From: Clostridia bacterium
Lineage (GTDB): Bacteria > Bacillota > Clostridia > Oscillospirales > Acutalibacteraceae
DNA: 64,000 nt
Direction: 5' to 3'
Assembly: GCA_017516965.1 (NCBI GenBank)
Contig: JAFXAP010000003.1
Location: 1 to 64,000, forward strand
Made by a program: the position numbers and the translations under genes
Shown: positions 60,765 through 64,000 of the stretch, piece after piece
How the letters are laid out: each line of letters starts with the position of its first letter
Position numbering within the stretch: the stretch's first letter is position 1
The notes under the pieces: model-generated
Told to the model about the DNA's origin: nothing
What the model saw: only the letters and a program-made list of their open reading frames with translations
Database searches by the model: none

Positions 60765-63278
60765 ATGAAATTTAATAGTTCTATAAAAAGATTTGCCTGT
60801 CTTCTTCTTGCACTTCTAATGCTTCTTGGTGTAGTTGGCTGTAAAGACAAGACCAAAAAGAAGAAAAAGGTAATTAAGAAAAAGGTTATTGTTGTTCAGG
60901 ATGACGAAGCAGGAAATAATATCATTTATTTACCTGGAAACAACAATAACAACAACAATAACAATAATAGCGGCAACAATAATTTTGATGACGGCAACAA
61001 CAATTTTGATGACGGCAACAATAATTTTGATGACGGTAACGGTGACAACAACGGTAATGATGATAACAATAACGACAATGACGTTATTGTTACCACCAGA
61101 CCGGAGCGTTCACTTCCTACAGCCGCTGAAGCTGGTATTGTAATTCTTGACGATCCTATCGTTGATGAATTTGACCACGTGTACAAAAACTATAAATTTA
61201 CAAACAAACATGTAATTGTTTATGGTTATACTGAGTGGGAAGATCGTTATGAAGGCTATAAAGATGCTAAAGATCTTGGTAAAACTCCCACCGACAAAAA
61301 TGCTAATGCTATAAAGTACACTCAAGAAAACCTTATCGCTGCTCAGGATATTCAAACTTGGGTAAAAGACAATTACAACTTCAATCTTGAGGTTGTTCGT
61401 GATACTGTTTATAAAGAGCAAATTGGTAATAAATATACAGGTAATGAACCTAAGATTATTATCGGTGATTGCTTGTACCACACATCAAAACTTGCTGAAA
61501 ACAAGTTTGAGGTTAAGGTTGTTGGTGATGACCTTGTATTTGACGGCGGTCACTTTGCGCTTGTTGAATCAGCAGTTGACTGGTTCCGTTCTGTTGAGGT
61601 AAAGAGTGGCAAGGTTGCTTGCCTTACAAGCAAAAACAAGGAATTTAAATCACAGATTACTCTTGATGGCAAAACCTATGACTATATCTGGGGCGACGAA
61701 TTCGACGGTTATGAATTCAACGACAATGAAAAATGGGCTCAGTCAACATTTGGTCTTGAACGTCAGGACGATATGGCTAACATTTTTGAAGATCCTAAGT
61801 TCCAGTATGTTGAAAACGGTAAGGTTCGACTTACAGGTGACCGTTACTATGATGAAGGTAGCAGTGTAATCGGTTATGCAACATCAGGTCAGATTGATAC
61901 AAACTCATCTGCTGTATTTAGAAATGGTTACTTTGAGTTCTATGCTCGTTTACCATACAGACGCGGTGGTTTCCCGGCTATCTGGACAATGACTGCCGAT
62001 GCAGGTGGTTTGTCTGGCGCTAACGCAGTTCCAAACCTTAACAAGAACGACGGTTACGGTCTTTACAGAGATCGTGTTTGGGACCTTGAATTTGACTTGT
62101 TTGAATCATTTGCTGACGCTGACCATATGACCACCACTATCCATAAGTGGTACACACCAAAATACACCGGTCCTAATGATTATAATAACCGAACAAGTTT
62201 TGGTGAGGGCAACAGCAAAAATTGGGAAGACCTTACTCTTGAAGAGGAAAGAATGGTTGCAGCCGATTTAGCAAACAGAAACGGAAATTCCGAAGAACGT
62301 ACTAACTGGGAATATGCAGATCCTACCAACCGCGCAAAAGATTGGTGGAAAGCTTGTAACCTTCATAAGACTGATAAGTCTGGTGCTGACCGTTGCCTTT
62401 GCTATTACTACGTTAACTCTAAGGGCGAAAAAGACCTTCAGATTAACTACAACGGTCAAGAGGTTTGGATTTGTGAATCTTTAGCAAATCAGCAAATTAT
62501 TGATATTGCTTCAGGTGAATATAAACTAAACGCTGACGGTAACGAAATCATTGCTACCAAGGGCGACTTGAGAAAATTTGACTATAATAATAGAAAAGCT
62601 CAGGCAGAAAAACTTGGTATAGAATTTACCGAAAAGTTTGAAAAGCAAGAGGGCGACGAAACAGAAGCAACCTTGCAGGAACTTATTTCTGCAGGTTATT
62701 TAAAGGCTGCTCACGTTCGTCAAAAGATTCTCTTTAACTTTAGTGAAAACGATGTTGTTGATACATTCAAATATCGCTTAAGTCCATTTACCAATATGAG
62801 CAATGGTATGAATACCTATGCATATTCATTCTCATATACAGGTACTCCAAGTAACAGACGTGAAGATCCTGATGGTATGTACGGTGACTGGAGATGGTAT
62901 TTCGATGAAGAAACCATTAACAACGAATATCACCTATATGCATTCAAATACACATCTGATCACTGTGCTGTTTATATGGACGGTGAAAAGTTCCTTGACT
63001 TTGACTGGGATCCTGCATATGACTATAAGGATCTTGACGGCGACGGCAAGGGTGATGACATCAGCCGTAACAACAACGGTGTTGGATTTAACTTCTGGCA
63101 GTACTTCCTCGTAGATATGATGATTTACACACCAGGTAACTTCGCTATTGACTATGCTCGTAAGATTCAGCCAGGCGACTGCCCATTCCATCTCTATATC
63201 GACTATGTTCGTTTCTATCAAGATTTGGATGATCCTTCACAGGCTGTTCACTACCTTAACGGCACTGGCGTTAAATAA
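60765..63278 (+). CDS. GH16-family beta-glucanase-like lipoprotein
   Basis: 837 aa from ATG 60765. Lipobox VVGC near residue 26, a lysine-rich stretch, then an N/D-rich spacer. Residues ~130-300 resemble the N-terminal alpha/beta domain seen before some glycosidases (KIIIGDCLYHTSKLAE, LVFDGGHFALVESAVDWF). GH16 starts at about 305 (IWGDEFDGYEFNDNEKW) and has the catalytic E-x-D-x-x-E as EFDLFE (E442, D444, E447). A ~210-residue insertion (about 475-690) separates this from the later GH16 strands (YHLYAFKYTSDHCAVYMDGEKF). It likely cleaves a beta-1,3 or mixed-linkage glucan outside the cell; specificity not known. Confidence 0.85.
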   Translation: MKFNSSIKRFACLLLALLMLLGVVGCKDKTKKKKKVIKKKVIVVQDDEAGNNIIYLPGNNNNNNNNNNSGNNNFDDGNNNFDDGNNNFDDGNGDNNGNDDNNNDNDVIVTTRPERSLPTAAEAGIVILDDPIVDEFDHVYKNYKFTNKHVIVYGYTEWEDRYEGYKDAKDLGKTPTDKNANAIKYTQENLIAAQDIQTWVKDNYNFNLEVVRDTVYKEQIGNKYTGNEPKIIIGDCLYHTSKLAENKFEVKVVGDDLVFDGGHFALVESAVDWFRSVEVKSGKVACLTSKNKEFKSQITLDGKTYDYIWGDEFDGYEFNDNEKWAQSTFGLERQDDMANIFEDPKFQYVENGKVRLTGDRYYDEGSSVIGYATSGQIDTNSSAVFRNGYFEFYARLPYRRGGFPAIWTMTADAGGLSGANAVPNLNKNDGYGLYRDRVWDLEFDLFESFADADHMTTTIHKWYTPKYTGPNDYNNRTSFGEGNSKNWEDLTLEEERMVAADLANRNGNSEERTNWEYADPTNRAKDWWKACNLHKTDKSGADRCLCYYYVNSKGEKDLQINYNGQEVWICESLANQQIIDIASGEYKLNADGNEIIATKGDLRKFDYNNRKAQAEKLGIEFTEKFEKQEGDETEATLQELISAGYLKAAHVRQKILFNFSENDVVDTFKYRLSPFTNMSNGMNTYAYSFSYTGTPSNRREDPDGMYGDWRWYFDEETINNEYHLYAFKYTSDHCAVYMDGEKFLDFDWDPAYDYKDLDGDGKGDDISRNNNGVGFNFWQYFLVDMMIYTPGNFAIDYARKIQPGDCPFHLYIDYVRFYQDLDDPSQAVHYLNGTGVK
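60940..61090 (+). repeat. Asn/Asp-rich spacer with repeated NNNFDDG unit
   Basis: An AAC/AAT run followed by three near-identical 21-bp units encoding N-N-N-F-D-D-G (about 60973-61041), then G/N/D-rich sequence. A flexible, acidic stalk between lipid anchor and enzyme; the array can vary by slippage. Confidence 0.85.
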
Positions 63279-63288
63279 TTAAATCTTA

Positions 63289-63319
63289 AAAAAACAGACC
63301 CGAAAGGGTCTGTTTTTTT
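63289..63319 (+). terminator. Terminator after the GH16 gene
   Basis: Stem AAAAAACAGACCC (63289-63301) / GGGTCTGTTTTTTT (63306-63319) with a GAAA tetraloop; the 3' arm is the T-run. Confidence 0.95.
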
Positions 63320-63349
63320 GCCCAAATTTGTCATTTTAAATAAAAATAC

Positions 63350-63378
63350 TTGACAACTGTTAATAAATAATGTATATT
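63350..63378 (+). promoter_or_regulatory. Promoter of the sigma-factor gene
   Basis: TTGACA (63350-63355), 17-bp spacer, TATATT (63373-63378). Leader of about 30 nt. Confidence 0.75.
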
Positions 63379-63411
63379 TAATATAATATTGGTGAGTATT
63401 GTGGAGTTTTA

Positions 63412-63960
63412 ATGCAAGAAGTATTTTCAGATAATCAATTGGTTGATTTTATTAACAAAGGTGAATATAAGTATTTGCAAATACTTATCAACCGATATAT
63501 GCCATATATCATAAACGTTTCATCACGTTATAATGGTGGTGGGCTTGACACTGAGGATTTTATTCAAGAGGGTATATTGGCAATTTTTTCTGCCGTTAAA
63601 ACCTTTGACGCTGATAAAGCTTCCTTTAAAACCTTTGTGAGTATTTGTATTAACAGAGCAATGTCGTCAGCGCTTTCGCGTACCTGTGGTGCGGCAAAAC
63701 ATATTCCTGAAAGTTTAATTTCTTCGATTGATGATGTTGAACTTACCGATTGTGCCAACCCAGAAAGCATACTTATTGAAAAAGAAGATTTTATTGATTT
63801 AGAGCAAACCATCAAACAGCAATCTTCAGATTTTGAATATCAAGTGCTTTGCGAATTTTTAAGCGGAAAAAGTTATTCTGATATTTCATCAGTACTTGGT
63901 GTTACCGAAAAATCGGTTGACAATGCTCTAAGACGCATTCGTTCAAAAATTAAAAAGTAA
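63412..63960 (+). CDS. RNA polymerase sigma-70-family factor (SigH-like)
   Basis: 182 aa with regions 2 (LDTEDFIQEGILAIFSAVKTFDADKASFKTFVSICINRAM) and 4 (YSDISSVLGVTEKSVDNALRRIRSKIKK). It is closest in pattern to sigma-H/sigma-30-type factors, but shorter, and not provably the sporulation SigH. GTGGAG precedes the ATG. It has its own promoter, and no anti-sigma gene is visible before the window ends. Confidence 0.85.
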   Translation: MQEVFSDNQLVDFINKGEYKYLQILINRYMPYIINVSSRYNGGGLDTEDFIQEGILAIFSAVKTFDADKASFKTFVSICINRAMSSALSRTCGAAKHIPESLISSIDDVELTDCANPESILIEKEDFIDLEQTIKQQSSDFEYQVLCEFLSGKSYSDISSVLGVTEKSVDNALRRIRSKIKK

Positions 63961-63963
63961 ATT

Positions 63964-63977
63964 ACGGGTTTTCCCGT
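63964..63977 (+). terminator. Weak hairpin after the sigma-factor gene
   Basis: Stem ACGGG (63964-63968) / CCCGT (63973-63977) with a TTTT loop and AT-rich tail. Short, so only a possible terminator. Confidence 0.35.
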
Positions 63978-64000
63978 ATATATATGCCCAAGTAGTTTAA

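Overview
The window looks like the chromosome of an uncultured, spore-forming, low-GC Clostridia (Oscillospirales-type gut Firmicute is my best guess). The evidence is spo0A, yabP, yabQ and a SpoVB-type flippase, strong AAGGAGG ribosome-binding sites, sigma-A promoters with 16-17 bp spacers, and many short hairpin + T-tract terminators. No tRNA, rRNA, CRISPR array, transposase or integrase was found.

1-16.6 kb is the right end of a prophage or phage remnant. It is dominated by one reading frame, open from base 1 to 11835 (over 3,900 codons, 5' end outside the window). This frame encodes a 'polyvalent' phage effector: several ADP-ribosyltransferase-like (ART) domains, three near-identical HELTH zincin domains plus a truncated fourth, PBECR-type nuclease domains, LPD3-type domains and a C-terminal LHH-type nuclease. 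The nuclease end overlaps by 8 nt a SMI1/KNR4 (SUKH) immunity gene. Then come two terminators, two tail-fibre/baseplate genes, a short ORF, a membrane protein, an amidase and an r1t-type holin. Three layers of structure lie inside the giant frame. Five hairpin + T-tract units share an exact 8-7-8 geometry. Short out-of-frame ORFs, two with canonical Shine-Dalgarno sites, end just before four of those hairpins. Five 67-81 nt inverted-repeat elements with shared fold but unrelated arm sequence sit at the end of each LPD3/PBECR domain. I regard this layered cassette structure as the most novel content.

16.6-42.6 kb is conserved host housekeeping DNA: tspO, mscL (reverse strand), spo0A, a recJ-relA-dtd-MBL hydrolase-hemZ-kinase-coiled coil-nucleosidase-flippase run, HU, an rqcP-yabP-yabQ-divIC-yabR sporulation/division cluster, a lone fumarase alpha-type gene, a THUMP RNA methyltransferase, a lipid kinase, groES-groEL, a two-part ThrE-type exporter, and the str cluster rpsL-rpsG-fusA-tuf.

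42.6-63.3 kb is a carbohydrate-acquisition locus. One seven-gene operon carries a 1,004-aa solute-binding protein, two permease pairs, an NHL-propeller/Yip1-like membrane protein and a DUF5696-like lipoprotein, with no ATPase. It is followed by a separately promoted solute-binding lipoprotein with an Asn-Thr-Gly repeat, and by a 1.4-kaa surface protein with a GH16 glucanase-like lipoprotein. A sigma-70-family factor closes the window. The likely logic is that the GH16 enzyme and surface binder act on a beta-glucan-type polymer outside the cell, the binding proteins capture oligosaccharides, and the permeases import them using an ATPase encoded elsewhere.
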